Program-made: the position numbers and the translations under genes
Source of the DNA: Clostridia bacterium
GTDB taxonomy: Bacteria; Bacillota; Clostridia; Christensenellales; CAG-917
Assembly (NCBI GenBank): GCA_017461985.1
Contig: JAFTSA010000008.1
Location: forward strand, 62,001-126,000
Length of the DNA stretch: 64,000 bases
Direction: 5' to 3'
Notes under the pieces: model-generated
What the model was told of the DNA's origin: nothing
Database searches by the model: none
The model's input: the letters and a program-made list of their open reading frames with translations, nothing else
Part shown: positions 44,804 through 54,554 of the stretch, piece after piece
Numbering within the stretch: the stretch's first letter is position 1
Layout of the letters: each line of letters starts with the position of its first letter

Positions 44804-44932
44804 AAGAAAATTTTTTGAGGTGCAAAAAAGATGGATTCAGACTACCGAAGTAGCCAAATCACCGTCCTTTAATCGCACGCTTTTACGGTTTCCGTAGGCG
44901 GTGCGATATCAACCTGCCAAAGGAGGCCGATC
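44804..44932 (+). promoter_or_regulatory. Structured leader of corA, class unknown
   Basis: The leader of about 130 bases can fold into an arm around CTAC-CGAA-GTAG, closed by GATGG/CCGTC, and a second long hairpin: CGCAC/GTGCG outside with TACGG-TTT-CCGTA inside (about 44873-44906). It ends in AAGGAGG just before the ATG. It might sense magnesium or another ion, but it does not match the M-box or other riboswitch motifs I can recall. Confidence 0.5.
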
Positions 44933-45886
44933 ATGCTTCAAGTTTACACCAAACTCAACAAGTCAATCGTGTCAGTGGATCCCGACCTTGTGGTCGAGGG
45001 TTTTGACTTTTCAGGAAAATGGGTGCATATGTCCAACCCCACCGACAAGGAAATCGAATTGGTGGCAGGAGCAACCCACGTCCCTGAAGACATGATAAAA
45101 GCCGCTCTTGACGAAGAAGAAAGAGCACGTATCGAAAAGGAAGACGACGTCCTCCTCGCCCTCACCGACATCCCTATCACTGAGGACGACGGCGACCACT
45201 ACACCTATTCCACCCTGCCCTTCGGTTTCATCTCAACCGAGGACACGGTCATCACCGTTTGCATAAACGAAACAACCATCATAAACGACCTGATGAGCGG
45301 ACGCTTCATCAAGGATTTCAACATCCACAAACGCACAAGATTTTTGCTTCAATTGCAATATGCAATCTCCAAAAAATATCTGCAATACCTGAAACAAATC
45401 GACCGCGCATCACAACGTGTCCAAAATCAACTGGACAAGGCTATGAGAAACAGTGAACTCAGCGAAATGCTTGACCTTGAAAAGTCACTGGTCTATTTCT
45501 CAACCTCCCTCCGCTCAAACACAGTTGTCCTTGACAAACTGCCCAAATACGTCAAGTTCTTTGAAGAAGACGAAGACCTCTGGGAAGACGTCCTCATTGA
45601 AAACAGACAGGCTATTGAAATGTCCAACATCTACCGCGACATTTTGAACGGAACAATGGACACCTACGCCTCAATCATCTCCAACAACTTGAACGTGGCA
45701 ATGAAGGTTTTGACCTCCCTCACCCTCATCGTGGCAGTGCCTAGTATGATTGGCTCTTTCTGGGGTATGAACACAGGTGTGCCATTTGAAAGTCAACCTT
45801 GGGGATTTTGGGTTGTCATCGGCATTTCAGTGATAATCTGCGCTGCAATCGCAATCATTCTCTACAAAAAGAAGATGCTGAAATAA
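44933..45886 (+). CDS. corA: CorA-family divalent cation transporter
   Basis: CorA forms a pentameric magnesium (or cobalt/nickel) channel. The 317-residue protein has a large cytoplasmic N-domain with a long helix rich in charged residues and two membrane helices at the C-terminus; the first ends in the signature GMN (FWGMNTGVPF) and the last is followed by a short basic tail KKKMLK. Length is standard. Strong ribosome binding site AAGGAGG and a structured leader upstream; terminator downstream. Confidence 0.95.
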   Translation: MLQVYTKLNKSIVSVDPDLVVEGFDFSGKWVHMSNPTDKEIELVAGATHVPEDMIKAALDEEERARIEKEDDVLLALTDIPITEDDGDHYTYSTLPFGFISTEDTVITVCINETTIINDLMSGRFIKDFNIHKRTRFLLQLQYAISKKYLQYLKQIDRASQRVQNQLDKAMRNSELSEMLDLEKSLVYFSTSLRSNTVVLDKLPKYVKFFEEDEDLWEDVLIENRQAIEMSNIYRDILNGTMDTYASIISNNLNVAMKVLTSLTLIVAVPSMIGSFWGMNTGVPFESQPWGFWVVIGISVIICAAIAIILYKKKMLK

Positions 45887-45957
45887 GCCAAAAATCCACC
45901 TCGTTTTCACGGCAAAATCACACAAAATTTCACACAAAATTTCATCAAAAAAGCAAC

Positions 45958-45989
45958 AAAAAACACCGTCAAAACTGGCGGTGTTTTTC
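45958..45989 (+). terminator. Intrinsic terminator after corA
   Basis: Arms AAACACCG/CGGTGTTT with a ten-base loop and TTTTT. The rest of the stretch to 46176 holds no recognisable gene. Confidence 0.85.
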
Positions 45990-46146
45990 ATATTTCAAAA
46001 GGATATTTTGGGGATAATTTCCCCTTGCAAACTGCCAAAAATCCTCCTCAAAACTCGGTGATTTTGTCACCAAAAAAGAGATATTTTTGACACTCAAAGC
46101 ACCGTCCGGTGTGAGAACTTGTCCACTCCTGACGGCACTTGTATTT

Positions 46147-46169
46147 GCAAAAAACCGATATTCTATTCG
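46147..46169 (-). terminator. Possible terminator of the gene at 46177-47613
   Basis: A short stem CCGA/TCGG with AT-rich centre, followed on the minus strand by TTTTTT. Weak stem, good T-run. Confidence 0.5.
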
Positions 46170-46176
46170 GGCGAAA

Positions 46177-47613
46177 TTACTTTCTGTCTTCCATCAAGCT
46201 CTTCATGACCTTTGCAAGGCAGTTGATCACAAGAGGCTTGTTTTCAGGGCTGTTTTTGAACACAGCGTATGCTTGGAACATAAGTTGTGCCATCTTGATC
46301 TTGTTGCCACGTGACATGTTGAGTGTCAATGCGTAGTCAACAAGGTGAGGAAGCTTTGAAAGACGAGGTGCTTTGACGTCTTCGTCACCCTCATCAAGGT
46401 CTTCGTATTCTTCAACGATTTCTTGATTGGTTGCGGGTGCAACGACGGGTGCAGGTGCAGGTGCAGGAGCGGGTGCTGCTGCGGGTGCAGGTGCGGGTGC
46501 GGGAGCAACTTCGGGCTCGTCGTCTTCCATAATTTCGCTTTCAAGATAGATCTTTTCTTCTTGAACGGGTGCTTGTGCTGCTGCTTCTCTTTCTCTTCTC
46601 TTTTTTCCGAACATAACGATATCGTCCTCTATATTTACTTCTTCAAAGGATTCAAGATTTTGATCCTCCGTGAATTCGTCTTGACCGGCGACCCAGTCGC
46701 CAACGCCTTCTTCAGAAGGCTCGTTTATTGTCATTGTTGCTGTGGGGGCTTCGATTTCTTCCTCAACCTCTTCGCTGAGTTCTTCAACGGGCTCTTCAGC
46801 CACTTCCTCTTGAGGTGCTTCTTGAGGCTCTTCCTCTGCAGTCACTTCTTCGGGGACTTCTTCTTGAGGTGCTTCCTCTTTGGGCTCTTCAGCTGCTTCC
46901 TCAGTGGGCATCTCAACAACCTTTGAGGTGTTGCGTGCGATGATTTCATCAATGAGTGAGGTCATCTCTGCAAGGGGTGATGCGTCTGTTGAAAAACTCT
47001 TTTGGACATGGAAGTCAACCTTTGCGTCAATTTCATCTTGCATTTCATAGAAAGATTCGCGTGCCTTTGCAAACTCTTTGCGAGCAACGATGGCAAGGAT
47101 GAGATAAATCACTGCGGCAAGGATAAGACCGATGCCAAGGATTGTGCCCATGGTTTGGAAGGTTTCTGTGCCCAGACTCCAGAATGCAAGCACACCAGTG
47201 ACGATGAGAGCAATTGCGATGAAGATGTTTGCTCTGACGTTGGTGACCTTCTTCACTTCCTTGTCAAAGACTCTGCTTTCAGAAATGATTTCACTGGGAT
47301 AGCCAAAACGGACACCAAGATATTCCACCCAACTGTCGCGGAGTGCTGTGGGCACTTTCTTGCCGAAACATGTTGAAGTGAACTCCTCTGCGTTGTCATC
47401 ATTGACCTCGTCCACCTTGGCGAGATACTTGATGATGGCTTGGCAAGCGCGCTTCATTTTGCATGCAGATGATGACAAGAATGTAAGACCTGCGATGATG
47501 CCAACCAGTGCGATTGCACCGACAGCGATAATAAAGATTGCCTTCACGTCAATGGCAGGCAATTTTGTTGCCAACGAGGACAATCCATCAAAGATTTGTT
47601 GTAAAACTTCCAT
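46177..47613 (-). CDS. Membrane protein with long acidic and Pro-Ala-rich linker, unknown function
   Basis: A 478-residue protein. Three hydrophobic helices (about 26-48, 129-148, 155-175) enclose a small soluble domain with the segment DSWVEYLGVRFGYPSEI. After a coiled region come about 100 residues rich in Glu and Pro (EEAPQEEVPEEV type), then an (AP)n stretch, and finally a compact helical domain of about 75 residues (KLPHLVDYALTLNMSRGNKIKMAQLMFQ-like). The linker would let the last domain reach far from the membrane, as in cell-division or envelope organisers. No family recognised; own promoter. Confidence 0.78.
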   Translation of the reverse strand: MEVLQQIFDGLSSLATKLPAIDVKAIFIIAVGAIALVGIIAGLTFLSSSACKMKRACQAIIKYLAKVDEVNDDNAEEFTSTCFGKKVPTALRDSWVEYLGVRFGYPSEIISESRVFDKEVKKVTNVRANIFIAIALIVTGVLAFWSLGTETFQTMGTILGIGLILAAVIYLILAIVARKEFAKARESFYEMQDEIDAKVDFHVQKSFSTDASPLAEMTSLIDEIIARNTSKVVEMPTEEAAEEPKEEAPQEEVPEEVTAEEEPQEAPQEEVAEEPVEELSEEVEEEIEAPTATMTINEPSEEGVGDWVAGQDEFTEDQNLESFEEVNIEDDIVMFGKKRREREAAAQAPVQEEKIYLESEIMEDDEPEVAPAPAPAPAAAPAPAPAPAPVVAPATNQEIVEEYEDLDEGDEDVKAPRLSKLPHLVDYALTLNMSRGNKIKMAQLMFQAYAVFKNSPENKPLVINCLAKVMKSLMEDRK

Positions 47614-47645
47614 CTCTTTTGCTCCAAACTAAATAAACTATTAAA

Positions 47646-47673
47646 ATTATAACATATAGAGCGGAAAAATCAA
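47646..47673 (-). promoter_or_regulatory. Promoter of the gene at 46177-47613
   Basis: Minus-strand TTGATT (47673-47668), 16-base spacer, TATAAT (47651-47646). Confidence 0.75.
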
Positions 47674-47700
47674 CCTTTTTTTTCAAAAAAAGGTGGTTTT
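47673..47700 (-). terminator. Possible terminator after addA
   Basis: An A/T-rich inverted repeat CACC-T7 against A7-GGT-type sequence follows the addA stop, then TGATTTTT. The stem is weak and overlaps the -35 of the next promoter. Confidence 0.4.
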
Positions 47701-50700
47701 AGAGTTGGAAGGATTCTCCCGTTTTCAGTGACAAAAGCACAACTTTGTCAATTTTTTCCCTAAACGCACGTTCATACGCCATTTTGTATAGATAAAGTTG
47801 CTTTTTGTACTTTTCTTTTGATTCTTCCGTGCGGAAGGCGGAGTATTTGAAATCGATGATAACGTTCTCTTTTCCACGTACCAAAAGGTCGATGACACCT
47901 TGCACCAACACCTTGTCGTCACTTTCACTGCCGTCAATGACGTCACGGGCAGGCACGTACATCATGAAGGGTTGCTCATGATAGCACTTCTCTCCCGCCG
48001 CCGACTTTATGACAGGATTCATCAATGCCTTCAAGATTTCATTGTCCTTGACTAGGGCGCGTTGCTCCTCTCTCAGGAGTCCGTCCGCCACCATTTGGTC
48101 TATGGCTTTTGTCACTGCACCAAGGTCGTCAAGGGAGAAATCAATCAGCTCCATAACCCTGTGGTATGCCGTGCCGATGGCGGTGATTTCCACCCCGTCA
48201 TTACGTCTGTCGTTGTCGCTTTCATCGTGTACGGGGAAGGACACGCCAAGGTCCTTGACACTGTCTGCATTGAGGGCTGTGACGGTGTATTTCATTGCAA
48301 GGGTTGTTTCCTCTTGATGAGGATAGACGTATCCCCTTGCCTTTTCAATTTCCCTTTCAAGCTCCTCGTCAAAGGCAGTCTTCTTCCCTCCCATTGCAAA
48401 GAAAGGTTTTTCCTTTTCATTTGTGGGGGTGTATCCGCTGTCGCCGTGGAGATATGGCACAAAGTCAAGAGTGCCCCTTCTCTTTGCGGTGAAGATATAG
48501 TTGAATATTGTCTTTTCTCTTTCAAAAGGCTCAACACTAAAGCTTGCTGTCAAGCCGTCCTCGTTGAACACGTCGTCCTTTGCAGTTGAGGTACCCGTTA
48601 TATACATATATTTTTGCGCACGGGTGAGAGCAACGTAAAGAAGGCGCATCTCTTCCTTGTATTCCTTTTCCTGCACAAGGATTTGGAGAGCGTGGTTTGA
48701 GGTGGTGTCTGCATTTTTGCTTCTCTTGTCAAGGTCAAAATAGCTCATGGCAATGCAACCGCTGGCGTCTACGTTCAAATCCTTTGACCCTGCCATCTTT
48801 CTTGCGTTGCTTCCGTCGGGGAGGAATACAACCGGCGTTTCAAGACCTTTGTAGGAGTGGAAGGTGCTGACGTGGACTTTGTCACCGCCCTCAGGACGTC
48901 CTCTCATTTCACGACTGTCACTTTTGTACTCCCTAAGATATTTGGAAAGTGAACTGCCGTCCTCTTTGATTGTTTTGAGATATCCGTCAAAGGAGTTGCC
49001 CATGGCTTGACTCTTTGAATATAGATAGGCATCATAGGCCGTGTCTCCTACAAGTTCATCCACAAGTCCGCGGACACTTTGATAACTGGCCTTCACTCTG
49101 TAATGGTTGAGTGTGGCAAGGGTTGCTTTCAGTTTTTCGCCTAAGCGGTCATCCTTTTCACTGCGGGCAAGGACTTTGTCGTAAAGCTCGCCCTCACGGC
49201 TTGAGGTGGCAATCTCATAAAGTTCGTCCTCGGTGTAGCCACCAAGATAGGACAACATAAATCCTGCAAGGGCGTAATCTTGTCTTGGGCTGTCAATGAC
49301 AAGGAGCATATTGACAAGCTCGGTTTCGGCAGGGACGTCCTCTTTTGTAAAGGTGCCATCGTCAACGGGTATGCCCGCTGATTTCAGTTGTTTGACTATG
49401 GTTGCAGAGGCCGTGTTTCTCTTCCTAAACAGCAAAGCAAAGTCACCATATTGCAACGGCCTGTTGACACCCTTGATTGTAAGGTGTGTTCTTGACATAA
49501 GACGCTTGATTTCGTCGGCAATATACTTGCCCTCTTGCTCAGTGGCGGACTCAGTGCTTTCAGGGTTTTGGTGGTCGCAGAGGTGATAAAGTTTGTTGGC
49601 TTGCACCGGACTTCCGCTCTTGCCTTGGAAGACGTGCACCTCAACTCTGCCCTCGTTTCTTTCAGGATCAGTGACTTGATTGAAACTGGCATCATCTTTG
49701 TAGTTGACACCAGCAGTGCCCTCGGTCATTGCATAAGAGAAAACGCCGTTGACAAACTGCAACACTTGATTGTCACTTCTAAAATTATCGTTGAAATAGA
49801 TGGGTGCGACACCCTCTCCATTTTCGCTGTCCAAGGTGTATTGCTTTTGTCTTGCAAGGAAGATTTCGGGGTCTGACAGACGGAAACCATAAATGCTCTG
49901 TTTCACGTCACCCACCATAAAGGCCTCGTCCTTGACAAGGTGTGATATAACATATTCCTGTGCACCGTTGACGTCTTGATATTCATCAACAAACACAAAG
50001 TCGTAGTCCTCGGATATGTCAACGCCGTTGTCAATGAGTTTGACTGCACCGTGTTCAAGGTCACCAAAAGACAGCACACTGTCCTTTTCCTTCATCTCTT
50101 CAAGGACGGATTTGAAGCGCAAAGTCACTTCAAGCAACTTTTCACCGAAAGCCTTGTTTTGCTCAAAAGCCTTGTTTTTCAACTCAATATCGCTGTATAA
50201 AGCCACGATTTGGTCAACAAGCGCCTTTGCGGTGTCGTTGCAACTCTTGGCTCTTGCAATAGACGTCTTTTCTACGGTTTTGCTCTTGGGACGCAGTTGC
50301 TTGCCATTCCAAACCTCACCCTTTCTTTCAATAATAGCCTTTGCATTTTTAGTTTCAAAGAGGGTCAAGAGTGAGTCAATGTCTTGCATTCTGTCCACAA
50401 AAACTTGTTGCTCTGTGGCGACCAAAGTGGGCAAAATTTCATTTATCACTGTCACCACTTTTTTCATGGTGTCGGTGGCTGAGCCGAAGATGATGTCGTC
50501 AAAGCGGTCGGCAGTTTCGTAGTAGGACTTCACCGACTTGACAAAAGCATCAAGGTCATATTGCACGTCCATACGCTCGTACAACTTGATGACGTTGGCG
50601 CGGAGATTCTCTTCACTTCTTGTCACTTCAAAGATGGAGAGCATATCAAAAAATACCTCGTCCTTCTTCTCAGCATACTCTTCAAACACTTGGTCAAGGG

Positions 50701-51115
50701 CCCTCTTCATATAGACGGAGTGGGCGGTTTCGTCAAGGATTTCAAAGTCAGGATTTATGCCTAGCACCTCAAAGTTTTTGCGGATTGCACTGCGACAAAA
50801 CGCGTGAATCGTGCATATTGTTGAAAAGGCTATTTCGTCCAGTTGTTTGCGATATTTGTCCGCAGTTTCACCAACCTGCTCGCACACCTTTTCAAAGAGT
50901 TTTTGTCTTATCTTTTCTCTAAGCTCGCTGGCGTTTGCCTCGTTGTACACAAGGATAAGCATTTTGCGGAGACTGACACCACTTTCAATGAGGTGCATTA
51001 TCCTTTCAAGCATGGTGTGAGTTTTGCCCGAGCCTGCCGACGCGGACACCATAACCTTGCCTCTTGTGGTGACGGCAAGACTTTGCTCTTTTGTCAAACT
51101 CATTTTAGTTGCCAT
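47699..51115 (-). CDS. addA: ATP-dependent helicase/nuclease subunit A (AddA)
   Basis: AddAB processes double-strand DNA ends for RecA-mediated repair. The 1138-residue AddA is a UvrD/SF1 helicase with Walker A SAGSGKTHT, DEYQDVN and FRSDNQVLQF motifs, and a C-terminal RecB-type nuclease with QGVIDLLVRG and IIDFKYS (the D-x-K pair), then QLYLYKMAYERAF. The ATG at 51115 is chosen for its GGAGGTGA site inside the end of addB. It is shorter than the Bacillus protein (about 1230). Pairs with addB directly upstream. Confidence 0.96.
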   Translation of the reverse strand: MATKMSLTKEQSLAVTTRGKVMVSASAGSGKTHTMLERIMHLIESGVSLRKMLILVYNEANASELREKIRQKLFEKVCEQVGETADKYRKQLDEIAFSTICTIHAFCRSAIRKNFEVLGINPDFEILDETAHSVYMKRALDQVFEEYAEKKDEVFFDMLSIFEVTRSEENLRANVIKLYERMDVQYDLDAFVKSVKSYYETADRFDDIIFGSATDTMKKVVTVINEILPTLVATEQQVFVDRMQDIDSLLTLFETKNAKAIIERKGEVWNGKQLRPKSKTVEKTSIARAKSCNDTAKALVDQIVALYSDIELKNKAFEQNKAFGEKLLEVTLRFKSVLEEMKEKDSVLSFGDLEHGAVKLIDNGVDISEDYDFVFVDEYQDVNGAQEYVISHLVKDEAFMVGDVKQSIYGFRLSDPEIFLARQKQYTLDSENGEGVAPIYFNDNFRSDNQVLQFVNGVFSYAMTEGTAGVNYKDDASFNQVTDPERNEGRVEVHVFQGKSGSPVQANKLYHLCDHQNPESTESATEQEGKYIADEIKRLMSRTHLTIKGVNRPLQYGDFALLFRKRNTASATIVKQLKSAGIPVDDGTFTKEDVPAETELVNMLLVIDSPRQDYALAGFMLSYLGGYTEDELYEIATSSREGELYDKVLARSEKDDRLGEKLKATLATLNHYRVKASYQSVRGLVDELVGDTAYDAYLYSKSQAMGNSFDGYLKTIKEDGSSLSKYLREYKSDSREMRGRPEGGDKVHVSTFHSYKGLETPVVFLPDGSNARKMAGSKDLNVDASGCIAMSYFDLDKRSKNADTTSNHALQILVQEKEYKEEMRLLYVALTRAQKYMYITGTSTAKDDVFNEDGLTASFSVEPFEREKTIFNYIFTAKRRGTLDFVPYLHGDSGYTPTNEKEKPFFAMGGKKTAFDEELEREIEKARGYVYPHQEETTLAMKYTVTALNADSVKDLGVSFPVHDESDNDRRNDGVEITAIGTAYHRVMELIDFSLDDLGAVTKAIDQMVADGLLREEQRALVKDNEILKALMNPVIKSAAGEKCYHEQPFMMYVPARDVIDGSESDDKVLVQGVIDLLVRGKENVIIDFKYSAFRTEESKEKYKKQLYLYKMAYERAFREKIDKVVLLSLKTGESFQL

Positions 51116-54100
51116 TGTCTTCACCTCCTGCTTGATTTTGCTCTGCCTCATCTGAGAAATGCTCTTTGTCGTATTTCATAAAAATATCACCGCTGACACT
51201 ATACTTTGTGCGGGGGTTTTGGTCGTGATAGGGGCACACCTTCAAGAAGTCGCACTTCAAGCAACTGCCACTGATAGGACGCGGTGCGATATAGCCACCT
51301 TCAATCTCCTTCACTCCACTGACGGCAAGGTCAAGAGCATATTTGCCCCTTGCCATAAATGCGTCGTTGTTGAGATACACGTTGCCTTCCTTTGCCTTTT
51401 GTTTTGGCACGGGGAGTACGGTGTCTTGGTCAAAGTATGAAGTGACACCCTCTTCAAGAGGTCCGTAGATTTGCTCGCGGACGTTTTGGTTGTCCGTCAC
51501 TTGACCAACATAGTTGTATCTTGCCTGCCCTGTCTTTGTGTATCCGGGGAAAACGGGAAGATAAAACACCCCTGCAATCTTCTTGTCAATGTTTTGGGTT
51601 ATGGACATTGCATAGATATATAGTTGCAATTTTTCGCCGTGATAGATTTCGCCAGCACTAAGGTCGACACTCTTGAAAGTTTTGTAGTCAAGTATGATGA
51701 AGTTGTCATCAAGGACGTCAACGCGGTCAATCTTGCCTCTCAGCTCAACCTTTTTTCCGTCAACGTCAAGGGCAATAGGTTTGAAAGTGCCGTCACGGTC
51801 AAAGGATGCTTCAAGATAGGTGGGCTTAAATTTAGAGTGCAGTGAGATTTCATAAAGGTCACGGCAAGTCTTGACACCTTCGCTTTTCAGCTTGGCAAGG
51901 AGTCTAGCAACGTCCGGTTTTTCACTGAGTCGTGACAATTTTTCATCACTCTTCACCACATTGTCAAAGGTGGTTTCGGCAATGGTGGCAACGTTGTCAC
52001 GATTGACCTCTCCGTCACGAAGTGCCTTGAAGAAGTTTTCAAAGACTGCGTGAAGAAGGGTGCCGTTGTCAAGGCCGTTAAGCTCACCTTCATCTCTACG
52101 TTTCAAACCAAGAGTGTAGGTGAAGAAATAACTGTACGGGCACTTAAAGTATCGTTCCAGTCGGCTGATACTGGTCTTTTGGATGTTTGGTTTGTTTTCA
52201 AGGCGGTCAGGGACGGCATAGATTTTGTCCACTGCCACCTTGTCACCGTCGGTCATAAATGAGTAGGCCGTGCGGAAAACGTCCATATCACTGCTGACGG
52301 CTCTACCAGACACTGCATAGTAAAGTATGCTGTGCTTGACGCCCTTGTCTGTTGAAAACATAGGGCCGAGAGATGACGCTCTAGTCATAGAGGCACGCAG
52401 GTTGTCAAAGGATATTTGCTCGGGCACAAGAGGTGCTCCACCGCTCTTGAACATAGCCTTGAATTGACCTATGATTGAGGAGGGATTCATCTCTCCGTCG
52501 GGGGTGGTGACAGGATAGGACACCGTCACTTGACCTTTGTATTTTGACAAAATCTCAGTGATTGCAAAAAGGTTTTGACGGATTTTTTGTCTTTGATTTG
52601 GGTATATGCTGATGTCCGCTTCTTCAAAAAGTTCCTCATCTTTGGGGGTGATGACTGCACCTCCGTCTGTGTCGGGAGGAAGACTGCCTGAGGTTGCGCC
52701 TATGACGTAAAGGTCACCTTCTCCCACGAACTTGCTGGACATATCTCCAACAAATACGGAGTCAAGGAAGGTGGGCACAAGGGCTATCTTCAAGGTCTTC
52801 AACATTGAGCGAAGGACGGTGTCAAACTTCTCTATCGTGCCACTTTCAAGGACTGTTTCGATTTCGGCAAATATGGCAAGAAGCTTGTCGTCAACTTGCT
52901 CAGCGCACTTTTTGTAGTGCTCACTTATCTCTGCCAACTTTTCTACGTGGGCAAGCCAGCCCTCATCCACTTCTTCAAGGAGTTTTCTCACCCCTGCAGT
53001 GAAATCTGCCATAGGGCGTTGTCCGTCAAGGGATATAGGGCGCAAAGTCTTAATAAGGTGTGCGCGCACTTCTTCACATATTGCGCGCTTGTCCTCGTCA
53101 CCATATTCAAAGGGGCGGTGGAATCCGCCAAAGTTGACGCCGTATTCAAGGACGTAGTTTTCAAAACGGAAAATCTTGTCGTCCGCCCTTCCGTCACTGC
53201 TCATAGACAGGGCGAAAAGAGGATTCTTGACAAAGTCAAGGACTTCTTCATTTCTAAAATTCTTTATGACAACGCTGAGGGCAGATAGCATATATTTTGC
53301 CTTGGTCTGCTCGGACAAAAGTTCCTTTCTGTCCACAAAGTGCTTGATGCCGTATCTTTCAAAGACGTTTTTGACAATAGGCGCATAGGACTCACTGCTG
53401 ATCAGCACCTCAAAGTCCTTGAATCTTTTGCCCTCTTGCACCTTTTTCACGATGTCAAGGGCAACGTAAAGTACCTCGTCATGGCGGTTGAGGACTTGTT
53501 TCAGTTTGAGGGAGTCGCCTACGTCCACAATCTCTTTGTCTTTGAGCATTTCGTAGGCAAAAAGATTTTTGCTGATTGACTTTTGCACTGGGGTGAGATT
53601 GTCAAGATAGACGGTCTCCACCACCTTGTTTTTTGACACGGCTTTCACCTTTGAAATGGTGAAGTCGGGATATATACGTCTATTTTTGTTGTCAAATCCG
53701 CTGACAAGACCAACCGTCAAGGACTTTGCGCCCTTGTCTATTGCCCCCAAAACTTTCAGTTGGGGAGTGTTGAAGTCGTGCATTTCAACAACGTAGAAGT
53801 GGGCGGAGTTGACCGCTTCGTTGCTGTCTTCAAGAAGGTCCGCTAGAGCCTCAAGGCGGGTGCTACTGTCGTGACGTTTGTCAGAAAGTGCTTCAAGATA
53901 GCCTTCGTGCATTAAAGCAAGGTCCTGTGCCTTGCGTTGCAGTGATGAAGGCAACCTCTTTGACTTTTCTCTAAACTCCAATGTGGACACTCCGCTGTTG
54001 CGGAGTGCGGTGAGGGCGGCATAGACCTCCCCTGCCAAACTGTCGGGGCGGACGCGTCTATAGTAGACAAACTGACTTTGCTTTTTTTCAATGACGTCTG

Positions 54101-54368
54101 CAAGGAGCATAACCGACCCTTCGGGAGTGAGACAGGATTTGACCTTGTCACCCAAGGTTTGCACGGCAAAACGAGTGAAGGACACCACCTTCACCTTGAA
54201 TTCTGCCCCGCATCCAGAAAGGGTGTCCAGGACCGTCCTTTCCATATTTGCCACGTTTCTGTCCGTGGTCAAAATGATGCAGTCCTCTCCGTCTAGAAGG
54301 CGTTTTTTGACGTCTTCAAGCACCCCTTTTACTGCGCCTAAAGTTGAATTTGAGATGATTGTTTTCAT
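51105..54368 (-). CDS. addB: ATP-dependent nuclease subunit B (AddB), Fe-S type
   Basis: The second subunit of AddAB. The 1087-residue protein has an inactive helicase-like body and a C-terminal nuclease with IILDYKTFKS. Four cysteines fit the AddB [4Fe-4S] staple: one in RLERYFKCPYSYFF and three in SCLKCDFLKVC. A Walker A motif is missing at the N-terminus, as in RexB proteins. The ATG is preceded by AAAGGT and a consensus promoter whose -10 ends six bases upstream, so the message may lack a leader. Overlaps addA by 11 bases. Confidence 0.95.
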   Translation of the reverse strand: MKTIISNSTLGAVKGVLEDVKKRLLDGEDCIILTTDRNVANMERTVLDTLSGCGAEFKVKVVSFTRFAVQTLGDKVKSCLTPEGSVMLLADVIEKKQSQFVYYRRVRPDSLAGEVYAALTALRNSGVSTLEFREKSKRLPSSLQRKAQDLALMHEGYLEALSDKRHDSSTRLEALADLLEDSNEAVNSAHFYVVEMHDFNTPQLKVLGAIDKGAKSLTVGLVSGFDNKNRRIYPDFTISKVKAVSKNKVVETVYLDNLTPVQKSISKNLFAYEMLKDKEIVDVGDSLKLKQVLNRHDEVLYVALDIVKKVQEGKRFKDFEVLISSESYAPIVKNVFERYGIKHFVDRKELLSEQTKAKYMLSALSVVIKNFRNEEVLDFVKNPLFALSMSSDGRADDKIFRFENYVLEYGVNFGGFHRPFEYGDEDKRAICEEVRAHLIKTLRPISLDGQRPMADFTAGVRKLLEEVDEGWLAHVEKLAEISEHYKKCAEQVDDKLLAIFAEIETVLESGTIEKFDTVLRSMLKTLKIALVPTFLDSVFVGDMSSKFVGEGDLYVIGATSGSLPPDTDGGAVITPKDEELFEEADISIYPNQRQKIRQNLFAITEILSKYKGQVTVSYPVTTPDGEMNPSSIIGQFKAMFKSGGAPLVPEQISFDNLRASMTRASSLGPMFSTDKGVKHSILYYAVSGRAVSSDMDVFRTAYSFMTDGDKVAVDKIYAVPDRLENKPNIQKTSISRLERYFKCPYSYFFTYTLGLKRRDEGELNGLDNGTLLHAVFENFFKALRDGEVNRDNVATIAETTFDNVVKSDEKLSRLSEKPDVARLLAKLKSEGVKTCRDLYEISLHSKFKPTYLEASFDRDGTFKPIALDVDGKKVELRGKIDRVDVLDDNFIILDYKTFKSVDLSAGEIYHGEKLQLYIYAMSITQNIDKKIAGVFYLPVFPGYTKTGQARYNYVGQVTDNQNVREQIYGPLEEGVTSYFDQDTVLPVPKQKAKEGNVYLNNDAFMARGKYALDLAVSGVKEIEGGYIAPRPISGSCLKCDFLKVCPYHDQNPRTKYSVSGDIFMKYDKEHFSDEAEQNQAGGEDNGN

Positions 54369-54374
54369 ACCTTT

Positions 54375-54403
54375 ATTGTAAAAAGGGGTGGGGCATTTGT
54401 CAA
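54375..54403 (-). promoter_or_regulatory. Promoter of addB-addA, leaderless type
   Basis: Minus-strand TTGACA (54403-54398), 17-base spacer, TACAAT (54380-54375), then six bases and the ATG at 54368. Confidence 0.8.
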
Positions 54404-54413
54404 TAGCAAAAGA

Positions 54414-54449
54414 AAATAAATATTTTTTATTAATAAAAAATATTTATTT
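54414..54449. repeat. 36-bp perfect A/T palindrome
   Basis: Two 18-base arms made only of A and T form an uninterrupted perfect palindrome centred at 54431/54432, between the divergent addB and lipoprotein promoters and 10 bp upstream of the addB -35. It may act as an UP-like element, an operator or a cruciform. Confidence 0.9.
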
Positions 54450-54516
54450 AATTTCCGCTTGTCCCACCGTATCCATTAAAAAATCCGTCATTTCGGCTAT
54501 GAAAATCGAAAAACAC

Positions 54517-54545
54517 TTGTCTAAAACTTAAAATAAATATATAAT
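54517..54545 (+). promoter_or_regulatory. Promoter of the lipoprotein gene at 54555, near-leaderless
   Basis: TTGTCT, 17-base spacer, TATAAT. The ATG is nine bases after the -10, so the leader would be about two bases. Confidence 0.75.
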
Positions 54546-54554
54546 ACATACATT

